From Vulcanimicrobiota bacterium (GTDB taxonomy: Bacteria; Vulcanimicrobiota; Xenobia; Xenobiales; JADMJV01), in the NCBI GenBank assembly GCA_019637395.1, contig JAHBVR010000008.1, forward strand, positions 269,070 through 333,069: 64,000 nucleotides of DNA, in the 5' to 3' direction. This document shows positions 22,449 to 32,416 of this stretch, piece after piece. Within the stretch, counting starts at the first letter, position 1. The number at the start of each line of letters is the position of its first letter. The notes under the pieces are model-generated. The model was not told where the DNA came from, made no database searches, and saw only the letters and a program-made list of their open reading frames with translations. Position numbers and translations under genes: made by a program.

Positions 22449-23306
22449 CTAGCCGATGCGCACGCGCTCGAGAGCGCGGATGGCAGACTGGCGGGCGTTC
22501 AGGATCATCCACATATAAACGGGGGTGATCAGCGCCGGCCAACCGCACCAGAAGAGTAACGACAGGCTTTCCTGCATCATCGGGCCGGTGGGGCTGCCGG
22601 CGCCGAACATCGAGCACAGGTAGCCGAAGACCGGATGGAGCAACCACAGCGGTCCGAGCACGAAGCCACCGATCATAAAGAGCATTCCGCTGCCGGCCAT
22701 CCAAACCAGGGTGTTGACCGAGGCCTTGCGACCGGCCTCGTGGGTGTCTTTGCAGGTGGCCGAGATGTAGACGCCCTGGTAGGCGAAGTAGAGGATGCAC
22801 AGGGCCGAGAGCACCACCAGCATCACCAGCGAATAGAGGCTTTGGCCCGACATCAGGGTGACCACCGCCAGAGCGGGGGTCCAGACGGCGAACTCGCGCA
22901 GCAAGGAACGGCTCTCGGAGAGAGCCACTCCGTCGGCGAAGTCGGCGCTGTTGATGCGGGTCAGGGCCAGGGCCAGCAGGGTGCCCTGCTGGCGCGCCTG
23001 GACCACCGAAGGCGCCGTGCTCAAGGCCGCCTTGGTGGAGAGATACAGTAGTTGAATGACACCGGCGGCGGCCAGGGCGATGGCCAGGTTCATCCGGTCG
23101 TTGTCGTTGCTCAAGCCGCTGGCTTCCACCATATAATTGGTGAAAAGGCCCAGCGGCAGCATCAGCAGCAGGGCGTAGCCCGCGTAGCCGCGCCATAAGG
23201 TTCTGAGGGCCGAGGCACGTGCGGCGCGGCTGCGGTTGGTGACCCAGAAGGGGTTTTCGTGAATGCCTTTGACCCGCTGGAGGTAGTTGCTAAATCTGCG
23301 AAACAT
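22449..23306 (-). CDS. ABC-2-type permease-like membrane protein
   Basis: A 285-residue protein with about six membrane helices (for example GYALLLMLPLGLFTNYMV, LAIALAAAGVIQLLYLS, LVMLVVLSALCILYFAYQG). The N terminus ENPFWVTNRSRAARAS and the spacing resemble bacterial ABC-2 permeases such as the gliding or Cu-processing type. It is preceded 13 bases away by a second permease-like gene. No ATP-binding subunit is present within the cluster. Substrate unknown. Confidence 0.75.
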   Translation of the reverse strand: MFRRFSNYLQRVKGIHENPFWVTNRSRAARASALRTLWRGYAGYALLLMLPLGLFTNYMVEASGLSNDNDRMNLAIALAAAGVIQLLYLSTKAALSTAPSVVQARQQGTLLALALTRINSADFADGVALSESRSLLREFAVWTPALAVVTLMSGQSLYSLVMLVVLSALCILYFAYQGVYISATCKDTHEAGRKASVNTLVWMAGSGMLFMIGGFVLGPLWLLHPVFGYLCSMFGAGSPTGPMMQESLSLLFWCGWPALITPVYMWMILNARQSAIRALERVRIG

Positions 23307-23319
23307 CTCTTGGGGCCTC

Positions 23320-24126
23320 CTAAATTCTCACCGCGGAGCGTTCGCGCCGCAGGGCATCGAGCCAGAGCAGCGAGGCTGCACAGAAGTGGAAAGCGGTCAC
23401 CAGCAGCACCGGCATGGCTCCCTGGGCGAGGGCTCCGCTGGCATAGACCGGATGAAGCAGCAGCAATGATTGGTTGCTGCTCAGGGCGGCCGCCAGGGGC
23501 GTCAGGATCAACAAGCTGCCGGCTACGCCGGCGGCCATTCTGTGAGCGTTCTGGGTGCTCTTGCAGCAGTAAGAACTCCACAAGCCGACGGTTCCGTAGA
23601 AGGCCACCGTCGAGAAGAGCAGGGCGATGCACAGCATGGCTTTGATTCCGAAACCGGCCACGGCGCCCAGCAGTAGAGCCAGAGGGGACACGATGAGCAG
23701 TTCGCGGAGCACCGGCCAGAGTCCGGAGGCCAGGCGCCCGTTGACGATTTCGCTGGCCGACATCATGGTCGACTGCAGGCTCTCAAAGGTTTTTTTCTCG
23801 CGTTCCCCGGTCACCTGACTGCTGGTGCCGTGCAGCGAGAGGCCGATGGCCACGAGCAGGACCAGGAAGTGGCTGATGGTGAGGGCGCCCAGCCATTGGT
23901 GGGTCAAGCTGGTCAGGGCATTGTAGAGGCGGTCCTGGTCGTAGACGGGCGAGACGGCGTCCAGGATTTCCGGCAGAGCCAGCATGGCCACGAAAGCCAG
24001 GGGAACGAGCACGCACCAGACGAGACTCATTTGTCGCACCCAAAAGCTGGACTTCGAGCGCTGGTATTCGCGGCTTTCGAGCAGCCGGTATTTGAAGAAG
24101 ATCGGGTTATTCCAAAGCGCCTGCAT
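23320..24126 (-). CDS. ABC-2-type permease-like membrane protein
   Basis: A 268-residue polytopic protein that starts MQALWNNPIFFKYRLLESRE with GGAGG eight bases upstream. The segment GTSSQVTGEREKKTFESLQS followed by TMMSASEIVNGRLASGLWP is the characteristic coupling region of ABC-2 export permeases (GEREKKTxExLxxxPxxxxEI). About six membrane helices are predicted. It is the first gene of the permease-permease-kinase group. The ATPase partner must be encoded elsewhere. Confidence 0.85.
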   Translation of the reverse strand: MQALWNNPIFFKYRLLESREYQRSKSSFWVRQMSLVWCVLVPLAFVAMLALPEILDAVSPVYDQDRLYNALTSLTHQWLGALTISHFLVLLVAIGLSLHGTSSQVTGEREKKTFESLQSTMMSASEIVNGRLASGLWPVLRELLIVSPLALLLGAVAGFGIKAMLCIALLFSTVAFYGTVGLWSSYCCKSTQNAHRMAAGVAGSLLILTPLAAALSSNQSLLLLHPVYASGALAQGAMPVLLVTAFHFCAASLLWLDALRRERSAVRI

Positions 24127-24323
24127 CTATAAGGCCTCCACTCCGTTTGAGTGTTTCTCTATCATCCTTCCACCTTCCTACAATCGGACTCGGCCGTCAA
24201 TAACCGATATCACACACCCCCTGCATCACGTCTTACCTTGGGCAACGGTTCATTTTCGCGCATAGTTCCTCGAAGTTTGGGGAATGCTGAGCCTTCATAC
24301 CCGTCCAGAGAAAGGTCCCCAGA

Positions 24324-27300
24324 ATGAGCACAGAGACACACCAGAACACCAACCGGCTGGCCCGGGAGTCGAGTCCCTACCTGTTGCAGCACGCCCACAA
24401 TCCGGTGGACTGGTTTCCCTGGGGTCAGGAAGCTTTGGAAAAGGCCCGCAAAGAGGGCAAGCCGATTTTCTTAAGCATCGGCTACTCGGCCTGCCACTGG
24501 TGTCACGTGATGGAACGCGAGAGCTTTGAAAGCCCGGCTATCGCTAAAATTCTCAACGAAAACTACGTGGCCATCAAGGTCGACCGCGAAGAACGCCCTG
24601 ACCTGGACGAAATCTACATGGCCGCCACTCTCAGCATCACCGGGCAGGGCGGTTGGCCCATGAATGTGTTTCTCACCCCCGACTTGAAACCGTTTTTTGC
24701 CGGTACCTACTTCCCGGCCGAGGACGGCCCCGGCCGCCCGGGGTTTTTGACTCTGCTCACCCAGCTCAGCGAGGTCTGGAAGAACAGCAAGAACGAGCTG
24801 GTGGAGCAGGCGGAGCGGGTCACTTCCCGGCTCAAGCGCCAGTTCAAAGGGGAAGGCAAGGTACTCGGTTTGGAGCCGGAGTTGCTCGATCAGTCGATCT
24901 CCGATCTGGCCCAGCGCTTTGACGCCCAGAACGGTGGCTTTGGCAAGGCCCCCAAGTTCCCGGCGCCCTCCAATCTGCAGTTGCTGTTGCGCTATCACGC
25001 CCGTAGCGGCGACCCGCGAGTCGCCGAGATGGCCGTGCGCACCCTGGACGGTATGGCCAACGGGGGGATTTTTGATCACCTGGGCGGCGGCTTCGCCCGC
25101 TACGCCGTGGATGAGCGTTGGATGGTGCCGCATTTCGAGAAGATGCTTTACGATAACGCGCAGATGGCCAACCTTTACATCGAAGGTTACCAGGCCACCC
25201 AGAGCCAGCTTTACAAGAAAGTGGCCCGCCAGACGTTGGATTATCTGCTGCGCGACATGGCAGCCCCCGAAGGCGGCTTTTATTCCTCCCGCGACGCCGA
25301 GTCGGAAGGGGAAGAAGGTAAATACTATTGTTGGACGGTCGAAGAGATTCTGGACGTTTTGGGCGAGGGCCCGGGCCGCAACTTCTGCGCTTACTACGGC
25401 GTCAACAGCCAGGGCAATTGGGAGGGCAAGAATGTCCTGCACGTCAGCCGCCCTCTTAACCAGGTGGCCGCCCAACTCGGCCTGGACGCCGATGATTATG
25501 AAAAAGAACTCGAGGCCTCGCGGCAAAAATTGCTGGAAGCGCGGGCTCGGCGGGTGGCACCGGGGCTGGACGACAAGATCGTCACCGCCTGGAACGGCAT
25601 GGCTATTCAGGCGCTGGCCGAAGGCTATCGCGTCTTTGGGGAAGTTCGCTATCTGGAGGCGGCTCGCCAGACCGCGACTTTCCTCAAGACCAACCTGACC
25701 AGGGGGGAAGGCCGGCTGCTGCGCAGTTGGCGCGCCGGCCAGGCCCGGTTGAACGCCTACCTGGAAGACTATGCCTTCCTGGCCGAAGGCCTGTTGAGCC
25801 TGTACGAGGCCTGCGGCGAGTTCGAATATTTCGTCTGGGCCCGGCAACTGAGCGAGAGCATGCAAAAGCACTTCGCCCATCCCGACGGCGGCTTTTACGA
25901 CACCAGCGACGATCACGAAGAGCTACTGGTGCGCCATCGCAACTCCAGCGACGCGGCGGTGCCTTCGGCTCAAGCCGTGGCCGCGCTGGTGCTGGCCCGC
26001 CTGGCTTATCAGCTCGATCGCAAAGACTTGCGCGAGCAGGCGTTGGGGACCTTGCTTGCCCTGGGCAAAGAGTTGCGCGCTTTCCCGGCCGGCTTCTGCC
26101 GCCATCTGCTGGTGCTCGACTACTGCCTGGCCGGTCCGCTGGAAGTCTGCTGGTCCGTGCCGGCCGAGGCCGGGCGCCAGCCTGTCATGGATGCGCTGGG
26201 CCGCCTGTTTGTGCCTAACCGAGCCATCGCCTGGCTGCGCGCCGGCGAGAGCCATGCGGAACTCAAGCTGACCGAGGGCAAGACGGTGGAAGCCACTCCC
26301 ACCGCGCATTTCTGCCAGTCCGGCACCTGCGCCGCGCCGGTGACCCAGGCCGAAGATGTGGTCAAAGCCATCGCCGCCCTGAAAGAACACGTGCGCTTTG
26401 AACTGCACCCCCGTCTGCCCGGCGGCGCCACTCCCGAAGCCACCGCTCGCCTGGCCGCCGCCAAGCCCAAAGCCTACAAGAAGCTCGGCCAGACGGGTTT
26501 GATGGTCAGCCGCCTCGGCTTTGGCGGCTACCGAGTCGACGATGAGAGCGAAGAGCACCGCCTGGCTCTGGAAGCAGCCCTGGAGGGCGGCATCAATCTG
26601 ATCGACACTTCCACCAACTACACCGAAGGAGGCAGCGAACGCCTCATCGGCGGCATTCTGCGCCTGCACCCCGAGCGCCGCGAGGAGCTGGTGGTGGTCA
26701 GCAAGGCCGGCTACATCCAGGGCAGCAATCTGGATGTGGCCCGTGCCCGCGAGCAACTGGGCCAGCCCTACCCGGAACTGGTGACTTACCAGGATGGTCT
26801 TTGGCACTGCATTCACCCGATGTTTCTGGCTGACCAACTGGAGCGCTGCTGTATGCGGCTGTCGCTGGCCAGGGTGGACGTTATGCTGCTGCACAATCCC
26901 GAGTATTATTTGCTGGACGCCAAGCAAAAAGGAGCCGATCTGGCCGCTTCCCGCAGCGAATTTGAGCGCCGCCTGGAACAGGCTTTTGCTTGCCTGGAAG
27001 AGCTGGTCAAAGAAGGCCGTATCGGCTATTACGGAGTGTCTTCCAATACCTTTGCCGCTCCCGCCGATGAGTTCACCGCCACTTCCTTCGCTCGCATGTT
27101 GGAGCTGGCCAAGAAAGTGGGCGGTGAGAATCACCATTTCGCAGTGGTTCAGACACCCCTGAATTTGCTCGAGCCGGAAGCGGCCGAGGGCTTCTCGGCC
27201 GAGGTGGAAAAAGCCGGCCTGGCCTTGCTGGTCAACCGTCCGCTCAACTGCTTCGTGCAGCAGACGCTGGTGCGCCTGGCCGACTTCGAGTCCGAAGAGG

Positions 27301-27884
27301 AACCCAACCTGGACAAGAGTCTTCAGGCGATGGCCGAGGCCGAGAACGAGTATCGCGAAACTTTCGGGCCCTTCGTGCAAGGACCCGGATCCGACCAGTT
27401 GTTCCGCTTCGCCGAAAACATGCGCGGTCTGGACATGCACCTGCAGAACCTGGACCATTGGACCCAGTTGGAGAGCCGCCAGATCCGGCCGGCCTTGCTC
27501 GATCAGATTCAGGCTTTGGACCAGGCTATGACCGGCGCCATCACCGAACCCTGGATTCGCTGGCGGGAAAAATACATGGCCACTTTCCGGGACGTCAGCA
27601 ATGACCTGGAAGAGATTGCCATCCGCAAGAGCCAGCGAGTTTCCGAATCGGTGGCCGAACTGATGCCGCAACTGCCGGGAGCGGGCGCGGGCGCCTCCCT
27701 CTCGCAGTTGGGCGTCTGGGTGGTGGACGGTGTACCTGGAGTCTCCAGCGTGCTGGTAGGCATGCGCACAGAAGACTATGTCGAAGATATGCTGCCGGTA
27801 CTGGAGTGGTCCGCCTGCAAGAACAGCGCCCAGGTCTTTGATGCTCTCAAGGAATGGAGCAACCCGCACGGCGTGCTGGCTTGA
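24324..27884 (+). CDS. fusion of a DUF255 thioredoxin-like (YyaL/SPATA20) protein and an aldo/keto reductase
   Basis: A 1186-residue protein. Residues 1-700 are a full YyaL/DUF255 protein: [19 protein letters not shown], a thioredoxin-like active site SACHWCHVM (C57, C60), then [36 protein letters not shown] and the (alpha/alpha)6-barrel part [20 protein letters not shown]. Residues from about 717 form an aldo/keto reductase: [34 protein letters not shown] (Asp and Tyr of the tetrad), [12 protein letters not shown] (Lys) and [11 protein letters not shown] (His). The two halves normally occur as separate proteins. The join is uninterrupted and in frame. The catalytic reaction and substrate are unknown. 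Divergent from the permease cluster across a 197-base gap. Confidence 0.9.
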   Translation: MSTETHQNTNRLARESSPYLLQHAHNPVDWFPWGQEALEKARKEGKPIFLSIGYSACHWCHVMERESFESPAIAKILNENYVAIKVDREERPDLDEIYMAATLSITGQGGWPMNVFLTPDLKPFFAGTYFPAEDGPGRPGFLTLLTQLSEVWKNSKNELVEQAERVTSRLKRQFKGEGKVLGLEPELLDQSISDLAQRFDAQNGGFGKAPKFPAPSNLQLLLRYHARSGDPRVAEMAVRTLDGMANGGIFDHLGGGFARYAVDERWMVPHFEKMLYDNAQMANLYIEGYQATQSQLYKKVARQTLDYLLRDMAAPEGGFYSSRDAESEGEEGKYYCWTVEEILDVLGEGPGRNFCAYYGVNSQGNWEGKNVLHVSRPLNQVAAQLGLDADDYEKELEASRQKLLEARARRVAPGLDDKIVTAWNGMAIQALAEGYRVFGEVRYLEAARQTATFLKTNLTRGEGRLLRSWRAGQARLNAYLEDYAFLAEGLLSLYEACGEFEYFVWARQLSESMQKHFAHPDGGFYDTSDDHEELLVRHRNSSDAAVPSAQAVAALVLARLAYQLDRKDLREQALGTLLALGKELRAFPAGFCRHLLVLDYCLAGPLEVCWSVPAEAGRQPVMDALGRLFVPNRAIAWLRAGESHAELKLTEGKTVEATPTAHFCQSGTCAAPVTQAEDVVKAIAALKEHVRFELHPRLPGGATPEATARLAAAKPKAYKKLGQTGLMVSRLGFGGYRVDDESEEHRLALEAALEGGINLIDTSTNYTEGGSERLIGGILRLHPERREELVVVSKAGYIQGSNLDVARAREQLGQPYPELVTYQDGLWHCIHPMFLADQLERCCMRLSLARVDVMLLHNPEYYLLDAKQKGADLAASRSEFERRLEQAFACLEELVKEGRIGYYGVSSNTFAAPADEFTATSFARMLELAKKVGGENHHFAVVQTPLNLLEPEAAEGFSAEVEKAGLALLVNRPLNCFVQQTLVRLADFESEEEPNLDKSLQAMAEAENEYRETFGPFVQGPGSDQLFRFAENMRGLDMHLQNLDHWTQLESRQIRPALLDQIQALDQAMTGAITEPWIRWREKYMATFRDVSNDLEEIAIRKSQRVSESVAELMPQLPGAGAGASLSQLGVWVVDGVPGVSSVLVGMRTEDYVEDMLPVLEWSACKNSAQVFDALKEWSNPHGVLA

Positions 27885-27896
27885 ATGCTCTGACTT

Positions 27897-28598
27897 ATGG
27901 AAGTCGCTCTGCGGGCGCCGGCCTGGCTCACACCAGGCCTGGACTGGCGCCGTTACGTTGAGGAGAACACGCAGGCGGTGCTGCAGGTAGGGGGCAAAGA
28001 CCGAGCCCGCGTGCGCCTGCTCCGTTGTCCCGACGGCAGAACAGCGCTCCTTAAGGACTTCTCCAAGGCCAGCTGGCTTTACCGCCATTCTATAGGCCGG
28101 CTTTCCATCCAGAACGAGGCGGCGGCCTATGCGGCCGCCGACTCCCTGGTCGGAGTTCCCAGACTGCTGGCCCGCCCGGACTCAGACAGCCTGCTGGTGG
28201 AAGCCATCCCCGGGCGTTCTCTGAATACCATCCCGCGCGAGACGCACCGGTTGCCCTTCGCGATCATCGAGCAGGCGCGCCAGTTGCTGGCTGGACTGCA
28301 CGCCCTGGGGGTGGCTCACGCCGACCTGGGCCATGACTCGGATGGCTGGTTTGGCCGTGACGCCAACGTGCTCTGGGGAGATGACGGCCAACTCTATCTG
28401 GTGGACATGGCCAGCGCCGTTTTTCGCAACCGTTGCCCGGCGCCGATTTTCGAGGCCTTCTGCTGGCACGACCGGCTGCTCATCACCAAGATTTTGCGGC
28501 GTTTCTTTCCCGATCGCAGCGAGCAGCCGGAGTATTCCATGCACCGGCAGATGCCGGTAGCCCAACGGCGCTGGCTTAAGTTACTCAAGAAGATTTGA
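27897..28598 (+). CDS. small kinase-fold protein (lipopolysaccharide-kinase / RIO-like)
   Basis: A 233-residue protein kinase-like fold. A lysine in RTALLKDFSKASWLYRH fits the ATP-binding Lys, then SLLVEAIPGRSLN as hinge, HALGVAHADLGHDSD as a variant catalytic loop (HADLGH instead of HRDLKxxN), ANVLWGDDGQLYLVDMASAV with the metal-binding Asp in VDMAS, and a basic C terminus. The pattern is closest to lipopolysaccharide heptose/Kdo kinases or RIO-like kinases. The GDDGQ loop is lengthened. It follows the fusion gene after 12 bases, so cotranscription is likely. Confidence 0.75.
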   Translation: MEVALRAPAWLTPGLDWRRYVEENTQAVLQVGGKDRARVRLLRCPDGRTALLKDFSKASWLYRHSIGRLSIQNEAAAYAAADSLVGVPRLLARPDSDSLLVEAIPGRSLNTIPRETHRLPFAIIEQARQLLAGLHALGVAHADLGHDSDGWFGRDANVLWGDDGQLYLVDMASAVFRNRCPAPIFEAFCWHDRLLITKILRRFFPDRSEQPEYSMHRQMPVAQRRWLKLLKKI

Positions 28599-28652
28599 GA
28601 AGCAACTACCATGCCCACGGTGCAAAAATCGGCAGGAATTCGCACTTGACTT

Positions 28653-28680
28653 CCTCAACACATCTCATTGAATGTTGAGG
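28653..28680 (+). promoter_or_regulatory. inverted repeat that can mask the kinase ribosome binding site
   Basis: CCTCAACA (28653-28660) and TGTTGAGG (28673-28680) are perfectly complementary with a 12-base loop, extendable by two G-U pairs. The right arm contains the GAGG of the GAGGGGGAA ribosome binding site of the kinase-TPR-WD40 gene. A thermometer-, protein- or RNA-controlled hairpin is possible, as is a DNA operator. Confidence 0.5.
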
Positions 28681-28688
28681 GGGAACAG

Positions 28689-31600
28689 TTGAGCAACTAC
28701 CAGGAGACCGGCTCAACCGTCTCCGTTTCCTCGGTTGTTTCGCAACGTTCCGTCGGCGACCTGACCGGCTTGAGTCTGGGCAGCAACCTCGAGATCCAGG
28801 AACGTATCGGCCGTGGCGGTATGGGCTCTGTCTATCTGGCCCGCCACCGAGACTGGAACCTGAGCCTGGCCGTCAAGTCACCCCGAGCGGATCTGCTGAC
28901 CGAGGAAACCGACAAAGAGCGCTGGCTGTTGGAAGCGCAGACCTGGATCGACCTGGGCGTTCATCCCAACATCGTGCGCTGCTGGTTCATCCGCGAGCAC
29001 GAAGGGATCCCGCTGCTTTTCCTGGACTACGTGGCCGGCGGCAGTCTCAAGGAGGCGATCGAGCAACGCCGTTACGGAGTGGCTAACTGGCCGCGTGTCA
29101 TCGATCTGGCCATTCAAGCCTGTGACGGACTTCATCACGCTCATGTCTCCGGCATTGTGCACCGCGACGTCAAGCCGGCCAACCTGCTGCTCGATGAGGA
29201 AGGCCGTCTTTACGTGACCGACTTCGGGCTGGTCAAGCTGCAGGGCGCCGAGGAGCGTCCGCGCTCGGCCGGCGGTCACGTCAACGTGGCCGAAATGGAT
29301 GCCGGTTTGACCAGTACCGGCACCGTCCTGGGCACTCCCAACTATTGCGCTCCCGAACAATGGATGCAAGAAGACGTGGGAGCTCCCGCTGACCTTTACG
29401 CGATGGGCGTGGTCATCTACGAAATGGCGGTGGGGCAGCTGCCCTTCGAGGCCGGGCCCGGCCCACTGGGCCTGGGGCAGCTCCTGAGCCAGGTCTTGAG
29501 CGAGGAGCCGCCGCGTCCCAGCCTGTTGCAACCATCTATTCCGCCTGAATTGGAAGCGACCATTCTCAAGCTCTTGGCCAAGGAGCCGCAAGGGCGTCAC
29601 GCAACGGCTTTGGTGCTGCGCGAGGAACTGGCGGGAATTTATGCCAGAGTCACCGGCAAACCCTATCCCAGACCTGTTCCCAAGCCGGTGGAGGCGGTAG
29701 TGGACGTGCTCAACAACAAAGCCGTCAGCCTGTACTCGTTGGGACGCAAGAACCAGGCGGAAAAGACCTGGCAGCAGGCGCTGCGGCTCGACTCGCTGCA
29801 TCCCGAGGTGGTCTATAATCGCGGCTGGCTGCTGTGGCAACAGGGACGCCATACTCCGGGGGATTTGACCGCCATGTTGCGCCAGGTCAAGGTCACCTAT
29901 CCGCGCGGAGCGGTCCACTGCGGTCTGGCCCACCTGCTGGGTGCCGAGGCGGAAATGGCCGAGCAGAACCTGGACGCGTCCCTCAGCGAGGTGGAAGCTT
30001 CCAGCGACAGTTCGGTGTGGCGCCACCTGGGGGATGCGCGCATGGCCCTGGAGCGTTATGCCGAAGCGGCCCAGGCCTATCAGCAGTCCCTCTACATCAA
30101 TCCGCTCGACGAAGCCGCCCGGGACCATCTGGAAATGGCCCTGGCCAAAACGCGCCGGTTGCAGGGTCGCTGCCTTTTTCCCAAGCCGGGACCTCTGCTG
30201 CATTTGCAGCGACAGCACCGTCTGACTTCGGTACAGTGGGCCGGAGGCGGTTGGCTGTGGCTCGGTCACGAACACATGGAATGGCTTCCTCCCGATTCGG
30301 GACGGCGTTCCTGGAGTGTTCGCCATGACTTTGGCTTGCGCAAGGTGGTCATCTCCTTACCGGCCGACAAGGTGCTGGCGGTGGAAACTTTGCCGGCCGC
30401 CTGCTGGTCTCTCGACAGCGGTGTTTTTGAGAGCGCGCTGGACCATGGAGAACGCTACTACTGCTTGACTCCGGATGGCCTGTCGAGCGTGGTCGGGTTG
30501 GTGGAACTGCGCATCCAGTCCCTGCAGGACGGTAAGTCCGCCCGACTCTTGCGCGGCCATCAAAAGCAGGTTCTCAGCGCCATGTTCTGCGAGCCCAATC
30601 GGTTGCTCACGGGCGCCTGTGATCGCACCGCCCGGGTCTGGGATGTGGACAAGGCACTGTGTCTGCAAGTTTTGCAGGGGCATCGCGACTTTGTCACCTG
30701 TCTGGACTATAGCCCCGAGACCGGTCTGGTGGTGACGGGCAGCAATGACGGCACGGCTCGCACCTGGCACCTCAACACGGGTGAATTTTTCGTAGAGCTG
30801 GCCGAAGGGGCGGCCGTGCAGTCGGTCAGCTTTGCCCGGCAAGGCCGCTTTGCTTTGGTGCAGAGCCAGACGGCCGAAACTCACGAATGGCAGACTTCCA
30901 TCTTCGACTCGCGCACCGGGCAGCGCGCCCGCCGTTTGGCCGGGCAGTCGCGGGTCTCGCCGGACGGAGATTTCATGCTCACCTGGCGCCCGTTCGAGGA
31001 CCGTTATTTGTTGGAGATTCGGGAAGTGGAGAGCGGTTGCATGCGGCGCTCCCTGGTCATCGAAGACGGCCCGGTCAGCGATGGTTGCTTCTCGGAAGAT
31101 GGGCGTTTTTTTGCCGTGGTCACGGTGCAAGGAAGTTTTCGTCTTTACGAGTTTGATGAGCCCTGGCGCGTGCTGCCCGGCGAGTTGATGCTGACCTATA
31201 CGCGCGGCGGTCAGGACTTGGAAGAAAGCCGCGAGCAATTTTTGGCCCTCTTGCGCCAGGCGGAAGAGGCCTGTGCCCAGGGAGAGTTCGTCAAGGCCCG
31301 GGAATCTCTGCAGGGAGCGCGGGAAGTTCCCGGTTACCGGCGTGACCCGCAGGCACGAGCTCTGACACGCCAACTGGGCCAACATTTGACGCGCGGCGGA
31401 CTGCTTTCATGCTGGGAAGTCCGTTTGCTGGACAAAGCCGGCGGCATCCTCCCCTGCGTTATTTTGCAACTACCCGGCCACCGCTTGCTGACGGCCAACG
31501 ACAAGATCATGCGGCTTTGGGACAGTCAGATGGGCAACTGCATCCGCGGTTTTCCCGGGCACAGCGAAAGCATTCGCGGCCTGGCCTTGCATCCCGGCGG

Positions 31601-32390
31601 AACGCAAGCCGCTTCCGGTTCTCTGGACCGAGGGGTGCGCAGTTGGGACCTGGCCAGCGGCCAATGCCTGCGGCGTGTGGTGGCTACCCGAGGCGGTGTA
31701 GTAGACTTGCACTGGTCCCTATCTTACGAGCATGTGCTGGCTCTGACCAATCAGTATGTCCTGTGCGGTCTGGACTTTAGCCTGGGCGAGGAAGTTTTCC
31801 AAAGGCCGGCGACCGGTCTCACCTGGATGCTGGGCATCGGCGATCAGGCCTGGTTGGGTGGGCCCGTCACCCCCGGACGCCTGCAAACCGTGGACTGCAA
31901 AAACGGCAAAGTGGTGCGCGCCTTTTCTTCCTCCGACCACAACGAGGCGACTTTGCTGGCCACTGCCGCCTGCACCTACGGCGACGGGCGCTACGGAGTG
32001 ACTGCCAGTCCGGATGGCCGCCTGCACCTTTGGGAGCTGGCCGAAGGCCGCCATCTGGGTCAACTACTCGAAATCGGCAGTCGGGCCAGCCATCTGGCCA
32101 TCAGTCCGGACGGTCTGTGCCTGGCCTTGGGTCTGGAGAATGGTTGGGTCCAGATTTGGGATCTGGAAAAGCGGCTGTTATGCCAATCCATCGAAGGTCC
32201 ATGGGGAAAACTCACCGGCCTGGCTCTCTCTTCGGATAGCTGCGAACTCTATATTTTAGGCAGCGATCAGGTGCTGCGCGTGTGGGAGATGGAGTGGGAA
32301 ATTCTAGACCATTCGGTGCGCCGGAAGCTGACCGACACGCTGCCCAAAGGGGGTCTGTTCTCACGCCTGTGGCGGGGCCTGAGAGGGTAA
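28689..32390 (+). CDS. Ser/Thr protein kinase with TPR and WD40 repeats
   Basis: The TTG at 28689 is chosen because GAGGGGGAA lies three bases upstream; TTG 28668 would place seven extra residues before that site. The 1233-residue cytoplasmic protein opens with a Ser-rich tail, then a Hanks kinase (about 30-320): IGRGGMGSVYLARH, SLAVKSPRADL, IVHRDVKPANLLLDE, VTDFGLVKL and NYCAPEQWM. A TPR-like region follows (about 340-490, YSLGRKNQAEKTWQQALRL; ALERYAEAAQAYQQSLYINP). The C-terminal 700 residues hold WD40 blades (LLRGHQKQVLSAMF, TGACDRTARVWDVDKALCL, GSNDGTARTWHLNTGEF, SGSLDRGVRSWDLASGQCL). Such proteins act as signalling scaffolds. Substrates unknown; no membrane anchor seen. Confidence 0.9.
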   Translation: MSNYQETGSTVSVSSVVSQRSVGDLTGLSLGSNLEIQERIGRGGMGSVYLARHRDWNLSLAVKSPRADLLTEETDKERWLLEAQTWIDLGVHPNIVRCWFIREHEGIPLLFLDYVAGGSLKEAIEQRRYGVANWPRVIDLAIQACDGLHHAHVSGIVHRDVKPANLLLDEEGRLYVTDFGLVKLQGAEERPRSAGGHVNVAEMDAGLTSTGTVLGTPNYCAPEQWMQEDVGAPADLYAMGVVIYEMAVGQLPFEAGPGPLGLGQLLSQVLSEEPPRPSLLQPSIPPELEATILKLLAKEPQGRHATALVLREELAGIYARVTGKPYPRPVPKPVEAVVDVLNNKAVSLYSLGRKNQAEKTWQQALRLDSLHPEVVYNRGWLLWQQGRHTPGDLTAMLRQVKVTYPRGAVHCGLAHLLGAEAEMAEQNLDASLSEVEASSDSSVWRHLGDARMALERYAEAAQAYQQSLYINPLDEAARDHLEMALAKTRRLQGRCLFPKPGPLLHLQRQHRLTSVQWAGGGWLWLGHEHMEWLPPDSGRRSWSVRHDFGLRKVVISLPADKVLAVETLPAACWSLDSGVFESALDHGERYYCLTPDGLSSVVGLVELRIQSLQDGKSARLLRGHQKQVLSAMFCEPNRLLTGACDRTARVWDVDKALCLQVLQGHRDFVTCLDYSPETGLVVTGSNDGTARTWHLNTGEFFVELAEGAAVQSVSFARQGRFALVQSQTAETHEWQTSIFDSRTGQRARRLAGQSRVSPDGDFMLTWRPFEDRYLLEIREVESGCMRRSLVIEDGPVSDGCFSEDGRFFAVVTVQGSFRLYEFDEPWRVLPGELMLTYTRGGQDLEESREQFLALLRQAEEACAQGEFVKARESLQGAREVPGYRRDPQARALTRQLGQHLTRGGLLSCWEVRLLDKAGGILPCVILQLPGHRLLTANDKIMRLWDSQMGNCIRGFPGHSESIRGLALHPGGTQAASGSLDRGVRSWDLASGQCLRRVVATRGGVVDLHWSLSYEHVLALTNQYVLCGLDFSLGEEVFQRPATGLTWMLGIGDQAWLGGPVTPGRLQTVDCKNGKVVRAFSSSDHNEATLLATAACTYGDGRYGVTASPDGRLHLWELAEGRHLGQLLEIGSRASHLAISPDGLCLALGLENGWVQIWDLEKRLLCQSIEGPWGKLTGLALSSDSCELYILGSDQVLRVWEMEWEILDHSVRRKLTDTLPKGGLFSRLWRGLRG

Positions 32391-32416
32391 GCTAACGGGG
32401 CTTCGAATCGGCGCTG

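Noticed and set aside
25923..28088. 721-codon minus-strand frame opposite the DUF255/AKR fusion gene, and similar long antisense frames opposite kinase and nuo genes.
   Set aside because: These arise from strong GC bias at third positions; the plus-strand proteins have clear domains and motifs, the antisense ones none.
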